In this document: positions 19,256-29,681 of the stretch, piece after piece | Layout of the letters: each line of letters begins with the position of its first letter | How positions within the stretch are numbered: the stretch's first letter is position 1 | DNA from: Pseudomonadota bacterium | GTDB taxonomy: Bacteria > Pseudomonadota > Gammaproteobacteria > Burkholderiales > Burkholderiaceae_C | Reading direction: 5' to 3' | Assembly (NCBI GenBank): GCA_021807445.1 | Contig: JAKBCY010000002.1 | Location: 1-61,941 of the forward strand | Length of the DNA: 61,941 nucleotides | Position numbers and translations under genes: made by a program | Notes under the pieces: generated by a model | Seen by the model: only the letters and a program-made list of their open reading frames with translations | Database searches by the model: none | Told to the model about the DNA's origin: nothing

Positions 19256-21376
19256 ATGTCGCATCAACTCTCGCCCCGCCTGCTCAATCGCGAGCTCGGT
19301 ATCCTCGCTTTCAACCGCCGCGTGCTGGCCCAAGCCCAAGATCCGACGAACCCATCGCTGGAGCGTCTGCGTTATCTATGCATCATGTCGTCGAACATGG
19401 ACGAGTTTTTCGAGACGCGCGTTGCGCAGCTGCAAGACCTCCTGGAGCACGACGCCAACAGTATGACGCCCGACGGATTGCGAGTGGCCGATGCGCTGCA
19501 GGTCGTTGCTAAGGAATCGCATGCGCTGGAGGCTGAAAAATACCGTGTTCTGCAGCAGGACATCTATCCGCTTCTTCACTCCGTGGGTATCCGTTTTGTC
19601 ACCAGCGGGCAGTGGACAACCGCGCAACAACAATGGGCACGCGCATACTTTGAGCGGGAGGTTCTCCCCGTGCTCACGCCCATCGGACTTGACCCGGCAC
19701 ACCCATTCCCCAAGGTGCTCAACAAGAGCCTTAATTTCGCGGTCCTGCTCGTGGGCACCGACGCGTTCGGGCGCAATGTCGATCTTGGGATCATCCAAGC
19801 GCCGCGCGCGCTTCCGCGCGTGCTGGCCATGCCTCAGGATCTCGGTGAGCATCGCTACAGCTTTGTGCTGCTGTCATCGCTGATGCAAGCCTTCGCCGGC
19901 GACCTTTTCCCGGGGCTTAAGGTTCTTGGCGTACACCAGTTCCGCGTGACGCGCAACAGTGAGCTGTTCGTGGACGACGACGAGATCACCAACCTTCGCA
20001 CGGCCTTGCAAGGTGAACTGCGCGCGAGACACTATGGCGACGCCGTTCGCCTCGAGGTCACTGCAGGTTGCCCGCCACACCTGCTTGAGCGCCTGATGCG
20101 GGAAAATGGGCTGCGTGAAGACGATTGCTTCAAGGCGGACGGTCCCGTCAACGTGGTCCGGCTTCAGGCCATCATCGATATGGTTGGCGAACCCGGCCTG
20201 AAATATCTGCCACACACCCCGGCACCGCTGGCGAGCTGGCCGGGCCCGGATCCGCAATTGTTCGAGCGCATCCAGGCGGCCGATGTGCTGCTCCATCACC
20301 CCTATGACACGTTCACGCCAGTGGTCGATCTGGTTCGCGCTGCTGCTCGAGACCCTGCAGTGCTGGCCATCAAACAGACCATCTACCGCGCCGGAAGCAA
20401 CTCTCCGTTGATGGAGGCACTGATTGAAGCCGCTCGCAATGGCAAGGAAGTGACCGTCGTGCTGGAGCTCATGGCCCGGTTAGACGAGGAGACCAACATC
20501 AACTGGGCCGCGCGATTGGAAGCCGAGGGGGCCCACGTCGTCTATGGGGTGGTCGGATTCAAATGCCACGCGAAAATGCTCATGGTCGTGCGCCGCGAAA
20601 GGCCGGCTCGGCGCGCTGCGCAGCTCCGACGCTATGTGCACGTCAGCACGGGCAACTACCACATCCGCACGGCGAGCCTTTACACTGATTTTGGGCTGAT
20701 GACGGCTGACGAGGCCATCTGTGCGGATGTCAATCAGGTTTTTCTGGAGATTACCGGATCCTCCCAATTCCCCCCGCTCAAACGACTCTGGCAATCGCCT
20801 TTTTCGCTTCTCGACAACCTGCTCAAGGCAATTCGAAATGAAGCCCAGCTGGCGCGTGGTGGCCAGCGCGCGCGCATCTGGGCCCGCGTGAATGCACTTC
20901 TCGAGCCCACGGTGATTGAAGAGCTCTACGAAGCTTCCATGGCTGGCGTAGAAATCCGCCTGCTTGTCCGCGGCCCATGCATGCTTCGCCCAGGCGTTCC
21001 AGGCTTGTCGGACAACATCCGTGTGCGCTCCATCATAGGACGGTTCCTCGAGCATTCACGCATCTTTTACTTCCTCAATGCCGGAAAGCAAAATGTTTGG
21101 ATTTCATCCGCCGACTGGATGGAGCGCAACCTTTTCCGCCGCGTGGAAATTGCGACCCCGGTGCTCGACCGCAAGGCCCGCGCTAAGGTGATTGCGGAGG
21201 GACTCAGGGTGCACTGGCAATGCCCTGCTAACGCCTGGGATATGGATGCGCAAGGGCAGTGGACACGGGCGCGCGGCTGGAAAACCCGCTGCAGCAGCCA
21301 TCAGGCATTGATCGACTCGCGGTCCGCCGGAGTGGCTTCTGGTGCTCCCGGCTCTGCAGGGAGCACCAGGCGTTGA
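19256..21376 (+). CDS. ppk1: Polyphosphate kinase 1
   Basis: NRELGILAFNRRVLAQA, MSSNMDEFFETRVAQL, HHPYDTFTPVVDLVRAAARDP, AIKQTIYRAGSNSPLMEALIEAA, HVSTGNYHIRTASLYTDFGLMTAD; alternative upstream start 19232. Confidence 0.97.
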   Translation: MSHQLSPRLLNRELGILAFNRRVLAQAQDPTNPSLERLRYLCIMSSNMDEFFETRVAQLQDLLEHDANSMTPDGLRVADALQVVAKESHALEAEKYRVLQQDIYPLLHSVGIRFVTSGQWTTAQQQWARAYFEREVLPVLTPIGLDPAHPFPKVLNKSLNFAVLLVGTDAFGRNVDLGIIQAPRALPRVLAMPQDLGEHRYSFVLLSSLMQAFAGDLFPGLKVLGVHQFRVTRNSELFVDDDEITNLRTALQGELRARHYGDAVRLEVTAGCPPHLLERLMRENGLREDDCFKADGPVNVVRLQAIIDMVGEPGLKYLPHTPAPLASWPGPDPQLFERIQAADVLLHHPYDTFTPVVDLVRAAARDPAVLAIKQTIYRAGSNSPLMEALIEAARNGKEVTVVLELMARLDEETNINWAARLEAEGAHVVYGVVGFKCHAKMLMVVRRERPARRAAQLRRYVHVSTGNYHIRTASLYTDFGLMTADEAICADVNQVFLEITGSSQFPPLKRLWQSPFSLLDNLLKAIRNEAQLARGGQRARIWARVNALLEPTVIEELYEASMAGVEIRLLVRGPCMLRPGVPGLSDNIRVRSIIGRFLEHSRIFYFLNAGKQNVWISSADWMERNLFRRVEIATPVLDRKARAKVIAEGLRVHWQCPANAWDMDAQGQWTRARGWKTRCSSHQALIDSRSAGVASGAPGSAGSTRR

Positions 21377-22665
21377 GCCGGAAAGCGCACGGTAAAAATA
21401 CTCCCTTGACCGGGTTGGCTGGTAATGCGCAGCTCGGCTTGGTGGCGCAGGAGCACGTGCTTGACGATTGCGAGGCCGAGACCCGTTCCACCAGACTCGC
21501 GCGAACGGCCCCTGTCCACCCGATAGAAGCGCTCGGTCAAGCGTGGGATATGCTCGGGCGCAATGCCGATTCCAGAGTCGCTCACGCTGAATTCTGGCAC
21601 GCGGCCTCCGCCATCAAGCTGCCGCACACTCCATGCGATGCGCACGATACCGCCCGGCGGTGTGTAGCGCACTGCATTGCTCACCAAATTCGTGAACGCA
21701 CTGGTGAGTTCCGTGCGCGCACCGCGCACGTCGCCCACATCCGCACTGAGCTCAATGGCGTGGCGCCCGCCCGACAGCGCGCGCGCGTCCGCGCCGAGTC
21801 GCTCCACCATCTGCCGCATGTCCAGCACCTCTTCGGCTGGCTGATGAGGATCGCCTTCAAGATGGGCCAGCGTAAGAAGATCGTCCACCAGGTGACGCAT
21901 GCGATCCGACTGCTCCTGCATCAGCGCGAGAATGCGATCACGCTCCTCGGCTGAAAAATCCAATCCGCGCAGGGATTCGATGAAACCGGCGATAACCGTG
22001 AGCGGGGTCTTGATCTCGTGCGAGACGTTGGCGACGAAATCGCGCCGCATTGCCTCAGTGCGCTCGACCTGGGTGACATCACGCGACAGCATGAGCTTCT
22101 GGCCTTCGCCATAGGGAATGATTTGCACACTCAGCAGCAGGGATCCGTTGTTGCCGGCGCGTCGTACGAGCAGCGGCGTCTCGAACCGCTTGGCAGCCAC
22201 GTATGCAAAGAATTCGGGGTTGCGGATCAGGTGAACAGCATGTTGGCGCAGATCGCGGCGCGTATCCAGGCCGAAATGCTCAGCGGCTGTTTCGTTGCAC
22301 CAGTCAATCTGGTCCGCGCCATCCATAATGATCAGCCCGTTGGGGGACGCTTGCAGCGCCGCGATGAAGCGCCTGAGCTTGTCTTGCTCACTCTGCACGC
22401 GCGTCTCCCACAAGCGCAACTGCCGTGCGGCGCGGTAAAACACTTCCGCCCAGACCCCACGCGCCGAGGGAATACGGGTACTTTCAGGCCACTTCAGCCA
22501 AGCCAGCAGACGCAGTTGAGCTGCGGTGTCGGCTCCGATCACCCCCAGGGCTACGGCACAAGCCGCGAGCGCAGCGGGGAGAGCACCGAATCGCCATGCA
22601 ACGACTCCTGAAACCGCCAGCATCAAAGCGGCGACGCCGGTCAGACGGAAGGTAATGGCACGCAT
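21301..22665 (-). CDS. phoR: Phosphate regulon sensor histidine kinase PhoR
   Basis: FVANVSHEIKTPLTVIAGFIESL, FTNLVSNAVRYTPPGG, GGTGLGLAIVKHVLLRH; adjacent to phoB. Confidence 0.95.
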   Translation of the reverse strand: MRAITFRLTGVAALMLAVSGVVAWRFGALPAALAACAVALGVIGADTAAQLRLLAWLKWPESTRIPSARGVWAEVFYRAARQLRLWETRVQSEQDKLRRFIAALQASPNGLIIMDGADQIDWCNETAAEHFGLDTRRDLRQHAVHLIRNPEFFAYVAAKRFETPLLVRRAGNNGSLLLSVQIIPYGEGQKLMLSRDVTQVERTEAMRRDFVANVSHEIKTPLTVIAGFIESLRGLDFSAEERDRILALMQEQSDRMRHLVDDLLTLAHLEGDPHQPAEEVLDMRQMVERLGADARALSGGRHAIELSADVGDVRGARTELTSAFTNLVSNAVRYTPPGGIVRIAWSVRQLDGGGRVPEFSVSDSGIGIAPEHIPRLTERFYRVDRGRSRESGGTGLGLAIVKHVLLRHQAELRITSQPGQGSIFTVRFPAQRLVLPAEPGAPEATPADRESINA

Positions 22666-22783
22666 GACGGTGTGTGTGAGGGGTTGCCTGACAAGGAACA
22701 AATGCTCAAACAGCACTTAAAGCCCGGCCCAGCCCACGCCGAGAGCGCGCACTCCCAAACAAGCGCGGTTGATCGCGGCAACT

Positions 22784-23527
22784 TCAATGGCTCGGTGCCA
22801 ACGGTTGCGGCGAATGCACGTCTTGCCGCAACGTAAACCTGTAGCCGGCCCCGCGCACCGTCTCGACCAAATCGGCGCATTGCACCTGCGCCAGCGCTTC
22901 CCGCAATCGCTTGATGTGGACGTCTACAGTGCGTTCTTCGATAAAAACATGGTCGCCCCACACCTTGTCGAGCAGAGCACCACGGCTATGGACCCGTTCC
23001 GGGTGGGTCATCAAGTAGTGCAAAAGCTTGAACTCTGTCGGGCCCAAGCGAACCTCCTGCGCACGTGCCCCTTCAGCGAAGCTCACGCGCCGGGTAGCGG
23101 GATCGACCGCCAATCCGCCCGCTCGTACCGGTTCATCCGTGAGTTGGGGCGCACGCCTGCGCAGCACGGCACGGATGCGGGCCAGCAATTCCTTGGGCGA
23201 GAACGGTTTGGTGATGTAGTCATCGGCGCCGGCGTCAAGTCCCGCGATCGTATCGGCCTCCTCGCTGCGCGCAGTGAGCAAAATGAGGGGTATGCTGCGC
23301 GTACGGGCCCCTTGGCGCAATTCGCGCGCAAGGGCCAAGCCAGACATGCCGGGAAGCATCCAGTCAATCAACATCACGTCCGGCAGCACGTCACGGATGA
23401 TGCGCAGCGCGTCCTCCGCGCTCGCTGCCAAGATCGGGCACTGCCCCGCGTGGCGCAGATTCACCGCGAGCAGCTCGGCAATCGCTGGCTCGTCTTCGAC
23501 GATGAGGATATTCGTTGCCATGGCCAT
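22784..23527 (-). CDS. phoB: Phosphate regulon response regulator PhoB
   Basis: ILIVEDEPAIAELLAVNLRHAG, MLIDWMLPGMSGL, GADDYITKPFSPKELLARI, winged-helix VHIKRLREAL. Confidence 0.96.
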   Translation of the reverse strand: MAMATNILIVEDEPAIAELLAVNLRHAGQCPILAASAEDALRIIRDVLPDVMLIDWMLPGMSGLALARELRQGARTRSIPLILLTARSEEADTIAGLDAGADDYITKPFSPKELLARIRAVLRRRAPQLTDEPVRAGGLAVDPATRRVSFAEGARAQEVRLGPTEFKLLHYLMTHPERVHSRGALLDKVWGDHVFIEERTVDVHIKRLREALAQVQCADLVETVRGAGYRFTLRQDVHSPQPLAPSH

Positions 23528-23530
23528 GGT

Positions 23531-24235
23531 TCAAAGGGTACTGGCGACCTCATTGAAAGCTTGCTTGTTGTGGCGAACATCCGTGCCGCGCACGACGTAG
23601 ATGACGAACTCGGCGATGTTTTTCGCGTGATCGCCAATGCGCTCAATCGCCTTGGCGATGAACACAAGATCCAAGCTGGCTGAAATGTTGCGCGGATCCT
23701 CCATCACGTAAGTAATGAGCTTTCGCATGAATGAGTCGAACTCTTCGTCGATCGCCGTGTCGCCGGTGACGATCTCCACCGCGGCCTTCTCGTCAAGTCG
23801 CGCGAAAGCGTCCAGAGCCTTGCGCACCTGCGCAATGGCCAGGTCAGACTCGCGCGAAATCTCGTTGTACGAAATCCCCAGTTTGGACCCCGCTTCAATC
23901 AGGTCTCGCGCCATCCGTGCGATGCGGTCTGCCTCATCGCCGACGCGCTCCAAATTGGTGATGGTCTTTGAAATCGCCATCATGAGGCGCAAGTCGCGCG
24001 CCGTGGGCTGGCGCTTGGCGATAATCTGCGTCACGTCGGCATCGATCTCCACCTCCATCTGGTTCACGCGCTTTTCGTTGAGCATCACGCCGCGAGCAGC
24101 CTCAACATCAAAGTGGCGCAGTGCAAAGACGGCTTGTGCGATCTGCGACTCCACCAGACCGCCCATTTCAAGCACACGAGTCGAAATGGCGCCGATCTCT
24201 GCGTCGAACTGTGTGGAAATATGTTTTTCTTGCAT
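23531..24235 (-). CDS. phoU: Phosphate transport system regulator PhoU
   Basis: HISTQFDAEIGAISTRVLEMGGLVESQI, AIERIGDHAKNIAEFVIYVVRGTDVRH. Confidence 0.96.
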   Translation of the reverse strand: MQEKHISTQFDAEIGAISTRVLEMGGLVESQIAQAVFALRHFDVEAARGVMLNEKRVNQMEVEIDADVTQIIAKRQPTARDLRLMMAISKTITNLERVGDEADRIARMARDLIEAGSKLGISYNEISRESDLAIAQVRKALDAFARLDEKAAVEIVTGDTAIDEEFDSFMRKLITYVMEDPRNISASLDLVFIAKAIERIGDHAKNIAEFVIYVVRGTDVRHNKQAFNEVASTL

Positions 24236-24248
24236 GATTCTTCTCCAT

Positions 24249-25034
24249 TCAGCCGAAACGGCCGGTGATGTAATCCTCGGTCTCCTGCCGCCTGGGTTTG
24301 AGGAAAATCTGGTTGGTCTCCCCGAACTCGATCATTTCGCCCAAGTACATGTAGGCCGTGTAATCCGACACTCGCGCCGCCTGCTGCATGTTGTGGGTGA
24401 CGATGACCACCGTGTAGTCCTTCTTCAACTCAGTCACCAGTTCCTCAATCTTCGCGGTCGAGATCGGGTCAAGTGCGGACGTCGGCTCATCGAGCAGCAG
24501 CACCTCGGGTTTAATGGAAATAGCGCGTGCGATGCAAAGCCGCTGTTGCTGACCGCCCGAAAGGCTCATGCCGCTTTGCTGTAGCTTGTCTTTGACCTCA
24601 TCCCATAGCGCCGTCTTATTAAGCGCCCATTCGACGCGTTCATCCATTTCGGCCCTCGACAATTTCTCATACAGCTTGATGCCGAATGCGATGTTGTCGT
24701 AGATTGACATCGGAAATGGTGTTGGTTTCTGAAACACCATGCCGATCTCCGCGCGCACCAGCGATGCATCCTCGCCCGAGGTGAGGATGTTCCGGCCGTC
24801 GATTAACACCTCGCCCTCGGCTCGCTGATCGGGGTACAACTCGAACATACGGTTGAAAACCCGCAGCAGCGTTGACTTACCGCAGCCCGAAGGCCCAATG
24901 AACGCCGTAATCTGATTTTGCGCAATGTCCAAGCTGACATTCTTGATTGCCTTGTATTTGCCGTAGTAGAAGTTGAGATTACGCACTGACAAACATGCTG
25001 GCGGCGGATTAACAAGAGCGGCTGGAGTATTCAT
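24249..25034 (-). CDS. pstB: Phosphate ABC transporter ATP-binding protein PstB
   Basis: [54 protein letters not shown]. Confidence 0.97.
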   Translation of the reverse strand: MNTPAALVNPPPACLSVRNLNFYYGKYKAIKNVSLDIAQNQITAFIGPSGCGKSTLLRVFNRMFELYPDQRAEGEVLIDGRNILTSGEDASLVRAEIGMVFQKPTPFPMSIYDNIAFGIKLYEKLSRAEMDERVEWALNKTALWDEVKDKLQQSGMSLSGGQQQRLCIARAISIKPEVLLLDEPTSALDPISTAKIEELVTELKKDYTVVIVTHNMQQAARVSDYTAYMYLGEMIEFGETNQIFLKPRRQETEDYITGRFG

Positions 25035-25109
25035 CGATACGTTTCAAAAATCTAAGAATAAAATATGATGAATGTCATCATGATTACCTGTTTTTTATTG
25101 CAAAAAACG

Positions 25110-26003
25110 TCAAAGTCGCTGCCGTAGCAACAACCGCGCAGCAATGTTGATCAGCAGCACGACGCCAATTACGATAAAAGCCGCCGCATAGGCCAAGGCA
25201 TGCGCCGAGGCAAATGGTTGGTTGATAAAGCTCCAGATCACATAGGTAAGATAGCCAATCGGCTCGTGCGTGAGTTGGCCATTCCACATGTAGTTCGACC
25301 AACCCGCGGTGTAAATCAACGGCGCCGTTTCGCCCACCGAAATCGCCAGTGCCAGAAGCACCCCGGTGATCACACCTGAGCGTGCTGCTGGTAGCAGCAC
25401 TTTGAACACAACTTGTGGCTCCTTGCAACCCAAAGCATAAGCAGCCTCGCGCAAACTGGGTGGGTTCTGCCGCAGCGCCATCTCACTAAATCGTGCTATG
25501 TAGGGCACGATTAACATTGCCAAGGTGATGGCCCCTGCAAGCGCAGAGAATTGCCAGCCCATTTCCTCCACCAGCGTGACGTAACTGAAATACCCGAGCA
25601 CGATGGATGGCACGCCCGTGAGCACGTCGGCAAGGAAGCGCACCAAGCGACCCCAAGCGCCAGCGCCATATTCGGCCAGATACACACCTGCAAGCACGCC
25701 AATTGGCGCGGCGAACAACAAGGCACCACCGCTAAGCACCAGTGTGCCTTCAATAGCATTGAGCAAACCGCCGCTGATGCCATTAGTAACCTGGGAGAAC
25801 ACCACCCAGTTCAGCGCCGAGCCTCCTCGTGAGAGTACAGTCCAGAGCATGTCCACCAAGGGCGCGACTACTAAGAGGAAAGTCAAGACGCAGGCCACGC
25901 CGAACAATGCGTTGCCGTAGCGCCTGCCGCGCGGCATGGAGCGCCTAAGAGCAGATTTAGCCTGCGAACTTGGCACGTCGGGTGAGGAGGCGAGCGATGA
26001 CAT
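25110..26003 (-). CDS. pstA: Phosphate ABC transporter permease PstA
   Basis: Inner-membrane permease, SLREAAYALGCKEPQVVFKVLLPAARSGVITGVLLALAISVGETAPLIYTA. Confidence 0.96.
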   Translation of the reverse strand: MSSLASSPDVPSSQAKSALRRSMPRGRRYGNALFGVACVLTFLLVVAPLVDMLWTVLSRGGSALNWVVFSQVTNGISGGLLNAIEGTLVLSGGALLFAAPIGVLAGVYLAEYGAGAWGRLVRFLADVLTGVPSIVLGYFSYVTLVEEMGWQFSALAGAITLAMLIVPYIARFSEMALRQNPPSLREAAYALGCKEPQVVFKVLLPAARSGVITGVLLALAISVGETAPLIYTAGWSNYMWNGQLTHEPIGYLTYVIWSFINQPFASAHALAYAAAFIVIGVVLLINIAARLLLRQRL

Positions 26004-26910
26004 TAACGATGACTGCGATGATGAGCAAGACTAGGGCAATTTCCGCCAACGAGCGCACGGCCATGCCGCTGGGGTCTTGCAAGGCACTGTCCAGTTGGGA
26101 CGCGATGAAGGCCGCCATGCTAGTGATGGGGCTGTAAATACTGTTGGGCATGTAATTCAATGCACCTCCGCTGACCATCAGCACCGCCATGGTTTCACCC
26201 AGAGCGCGGCCAAGGGCTAGGATAACCGCGCCGATGAGCGGTGCGCGCACGGCAGGCAACAGAGTTTTGCGTAGCATTTCAGAGCGCGTGGCGCCGAGTG
26301 CGAAACAGGATTCGCGCAATTCCTTGGGCACTCGCTGCATGGCTTCAATCAACGTGCTGGAAATAACAGGTAGCACCATCAAGGCCAACACCAGCCCGGC
26401 TGTGAGCAGGCCGTAGCCACTGGTGGCCTTGACCGAGAAGAAGGGTATGAAGGGCAGTGCGTGAGCCAAAAACGGTGCGATAACTTTCATCGTCAAAGGG
26501 GCCAGCACCTCCAGGCCCCACAGACCATAGACAACGCTGGGGACCATGGCCAGAAGTTCGACGGTTTGGGCGAACACCCCGCGCAATCGGTGGGGAGCGT
26601 ATTCGGCCAAGAACAGTGCTACGCCAATGCCCACCGGTACCGCAAGCAAAAGCGCTATGGCAGAACTCGCCAAGGTTCCAACGATGAAAACCGCAATGCC
26701 GTAATGGGCGCCCAACGGCACCGTGAAACCGCTGCGCTGGACCGGGTTGGCGTAAAGATTGCCTAGACTCCAGGTATTCGAAAAAAGGAAATGCAGGCCG
26801 TTGAATTCAATGGCTGGCCAAGAGTAGGCCGTGAGAAACACGAAAACCGCGACCAAAACCAGCGGAATGATAGAAGAAACAGCTTGAAGACCGGGACGAA
26901 AAAAACGCAT
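25957..26910 (-). CDS. pstC: Phosphate ABC transporter permease PstC
   Basis: MVPSVVYGLWGLEVLAP, ELRESCFALGATRSEMLRKTLLPAVRAPLIGAVILALGRALGETMAVLMV; start taken at MRFFRPGLQ. Confidence 0.96.
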   Translation of the reverse strand: MRFFRPGLQAVSSIIPLVLVAVFVFLTAYSWPAIEFNGLHFLFSNTWSLGNLYANPVQRSGFTVPLGAHYGIAVFIVGTLASSAIALLLAVPVGIGVALFLAEYAPHRLRGVFAQTVELLAMVPSVVYGLWGLEVLAPLTMKVIAPFLAHALPFIPFFSVKATSGYGLLTAGLVLALMVLPVISSTLIEAMQRVPKELRESCFALGATRSEMLRKTLLPAVRAPLIGAVILALGRALGETMAVLMVSGGALNYMPNSIYSPITSMAAFIASQLDSALQDPSGMAVRSLAEIALVLLIIAVIVNVIARLLTRRAKFAG

Positions 26911-27022
26911 GGAGATGTCTGCGAGCCTTCGAGCGTGATGGGAAAAGCAAGTTGGGCATACGCCCTGGGCCGCCAATGGAGGCGACACCAGGGGAGCTTC
27001 CTGCAAACAACCGTTATTAAGG

Positions 27023-28105
27023 TTACTGAATTTTGGCGATCTGCGCCTTGCTCAGTTGCTGGATATGCGCCGGCAGGGCGATGAAGCGAACGACGTCGAG
27101 GTATTTTGCAGCGTTGCCCCCCTTCGACTCAACGGCCCAGCTGAGGAAATCTTTGATGGCCTTGGCAGCCTCGGGGTTGGCCTGCTTGGCGTTCACTATG
27201 GCGTACTCGTAATTGATAATTGGATAGGAGTTCGCCCCCTCGGAGAACACTAGGCTGAGGCGCTCGTCCGCCGGAGTCTTTGCGATCAGGCCATCGGCGG
27301 CGGCACTCACAGTTTTGGCCGTGGGCAGCAAGAAATGACCGGCGCGGTTCTTGATCATCGCGGTGCCTAGCCCAGCCTTGGCGATTTCGGCGTGGAAGCT
27401 TACACCGATGTAGGCTACAGAGTACGGCGTCTGCTGACTGGCTTGGACCATGCCGGGGTTGCCGTTGGCACCTACACCGCCTTGCACAGCTGGCCAGGAA
27501 ATCGAGGTGCCGTAGCCAACGCTGTTATTCCACTTCGGTGTGGAGAATGACAGGTACTGGCTAAAAATAAATGTATCGCCGCTTCCGTCCGTACGGTGAA
27601 TAGGAACGATGGCGTGATCAGGGAGCTTGACGCCTGGATTCAGCGCTTTAATCGCCGCGTCGTCCCAGTTCTTAATTGTTCCGCTATAGATGCCGGCCAG
27701 CACCGGACCATCGAGCTTAAGATGGACTTTATTCAGACCCGGCACATTATAGTTGATCGTTTGAGCTGAAATGGCGAGCGGAATATTGAGAATGCTCGGA
27801 TTCTGCTTGATTTGGCCGTCGGCCATATAGGCGTCCGAGGCTCCGATCTGCGCCACTCCAGAAATGGCCTCCGCGATGCCGGTGCCGCTGCCCGTGCCTT
27901 GGGTCGTGATCTTGATGTCAGGATGTGCCTTGGTGTAATTGGGCACCCAAATGTTAAACAGCGGATACAGCAGTGTGGAGCCGGTTTCGAGCAAGCTGAC
28001 CGACGCAGCTTGGGCCGTAACTGGGAGCGCCGAAGCTGCGATGGTAAGGCCGGCGGATGCCAGCAGGAACTTGATTTGGCTGCGACGGGACATCGGGGTA
28101 GGCAT
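27023..28105 (-). CDS. pstS: Phosphate ABC transporter substrate-binding protein PstS
   Basis: LLETGSTLLYPLFNIWVPNYTKAHPDIKITTQGTGSGTGIAEAISGVAQIGASDAYM, AIVPIHRTDGSGDTFIFSQYLS. Confidence 0.96.
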   Translation of the reverse strand: MPTPMSRRSQIKFLLASAGLTIAASALPVTAQAASVSLLETGSTLLYPLFNIWVPNYTKAHPDIKITTQGTGSGTGIAEAISGVAQIGASDAYMADGQIKQNPSILNIPLAISAQTINYNVPGLNKVHLKLDGPVLAGIYSGTIKNWDDAAIKALNPGVKLPDHAIVPIHRTDGSGDTFIFSQYLSFSTPKWNNSVGYGTSISWPAVQGGVGANGNPGMVQASQQTPYSVAYIGVSFHAEIAKAGLGTAMIKNRAGHFLLPTAKTVSAAADGLIAKTPADERLSLVFSEGANSYPIINYEYAIVNAKQANPEAAKAIKDFLSWAVESKGGNAAKYLDVVRFIALPAHIQQLSKAQIAKIQ

Positions 28106-28172
28106 AGGGTTCTCTCCTGTGGATTGGCACCGCTCAAAGCGCGGTGTTCAGGCTGACATTTAATCGCTCTAA

Positions 28173-28191
28173 TGTGACATTTCAATGACAC
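28173..28191 (-). promoter_or_regulatory. Pho box upstream of pstS
   Basis: Minus strand GTGTCAT-TGAA-ATGTCACA, 11-bp spaced repeats about 68 bp upstream of pstS; further TGTGAC/ATGAC copies in 28192..28217. Confidence 0.7.
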
Positions 28192-28286
28192 GGTCATCTG
28201 GGTCACATTTGTCACATCTTGATCCACATGAACATGCATTGCGAGCTGCAGCGCAATCGAAGTGCTTGAGTGACAACATTTCCCTT

Positions 28287-29609
28287 TCATTGACCGATAA
28301 GCACGCCTCTCAGGCTTTCCGCCAACTGCTCCGCACGCGCTGGATCGGCATGCTCGACCATGATGCGCAGCACTGGCTCGGTACCGCTGGGGCGAATGAG
28401 CACACGGCCGCAGCCATTGATCCGTTCCTCGACCTCCGCGCGCGCACGTGCGAACCCATCGTGCATCTTCCAATCCAGCCCGGGTGGAAGCTTGACGTTG
28501 AGCAGCGTCTGGGGATACAGGCGCACGGCAGCGAGCTGATCGGACAGACTCTTTCCAGTTCGCACCACGAGCTCGAGCACCTGCAGTGCGGCGATGATGC
28601 CGTCTCCCGTTGTATGGCGATCCAGCAGCAGCAAATGACCAGAGCCTTCGCCGCCCAATTGCCAACCCCGCATCAGTAATTCCTCGAGCACATATCGGTC
28701 CCCCACTGCCGCGCGCACAAACTCCATGCCCTGAGCCTTGATGGCCTGCTCCACGGCGAGGTTTGTCATCAGCGTACCCACGACGCCCACGGGCCGACGG
28801 TCCATCGCGAGGAGGTACAGCAGTTCGTCGCCGTTGAACAGGCGTCCGCTGCGATCCACCAATTGCAACCGGTCCGCATCTCCATCGAGCGCAATACCGT
28901 AATCCGCATGGTTGGCGCGCGTGGCGCGAATCAAGGCATCAGGCGCTGTGGCGCCAAATCCCTTGTTGATGTTGAAACCGTCCGGCTGCACGCCAATCGA
29001 AATAACGTCCGCCCCAAGCTCATGGAAGACGGACGGTGCAATGTGATACGCGGCACCGTGTGCACAGTCGACCACCAAGCGAAGGCCTTTGAGGGTCAGG
29101 TGGTTGGGAAATGTGCTTTTGCAAAATTCAATGTATCGCCCAGCGGCGTCATCTAACCGTCGCGCCTTGCCAAGGTCTTCAGAGGACACGCATCCCTCAG
29201 CGCCCTGCAGAGCTGCCTCGACCTCCTCTTCCCAGCTGTCGGGAAGCTTGCTGCCGGTGTCGGAGAAGAACTTAATGCCGTTGTCAGCATAGGGATTGTG
29301 AGAGGCGCTAATGACCACGCCCAGGTCCAGTCGCAACGCGCGTGTAAGGTATGCCACACCAGGCGTGGGCAGCGGGCCCACGAGCACCACGTCACACCCC
29401 GCGGCTGCGAAACCGCATTCCAAGGCTGCCTCAAGCATATAGCCCGACACCCGCGTGTCCTTGCCGATCAGCACGGTCGGTCGCTTGGCACCGCGCTGTC
29501 GCAGCACCTTGCCTGCGGCATGCCCCAGGCGCAGACCGAACTCGGGGATGATGGGACTCGTACCCACGCGGCCTCGCACGCCGTCCGTTCCGAAATACTG
29601 TCTGCTCAT
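28287..29609 (-). CDS. glmM: Phosphoglucosamine mutase
   Basis: [67 protein letters not shown]. Confidence 0.97.
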   Translation of the reverse strand: MSRQYFGTDGVRGRVGTSPIIPEFGLRLGHAAGKVLRQRGAKRPTVLIGKDTRVSGYMLEAALECGFAAAGCDVVLVGPLPTPGVAYLTRALRLDLGVVISASHNPYADNGIKFFSDTGSKLPDSWEEEVEAALQGAEGCVSSEDLGKARRLDDAAGRYIEFCKSTFPNHLTLKGLRLVVDCAHGAAYHIAPSVFHELGADVISIGVQPDGFNINKGFGATAPDALIRATRANHADYGIALDGDADRLQLVDRSGRLFNGDELLYLLAMDRRPVGVVGTLMTNLAVEQAIKAQGMEFVRAAVGDRYVLEELLMRGWQLGGEGSGHLLLLDRHTTGDGIIAALQVLELVVRTGKSLSDQLAAVRLYPQTLLNVKLPPGLDWKMHDGFARARAEVEERINGCGRVLIRPSGTEPVLRIMVEHADPARAEQLAESLRGVLIGQ

Positions 29610-29681
29610 CGCTTCTTTTTACCTTGTGAACGCTCTGTGTCGTTACCGTAGACATCGCCGCCGCTGCGGCTCGCGACTGTC

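Noticed and set aside
22769-23683. 304-aa plus-strand ORF over phoB/phoU
   Set aside because: Shadow ORF spanning two clear genes on the other strand; no recognisable motif.
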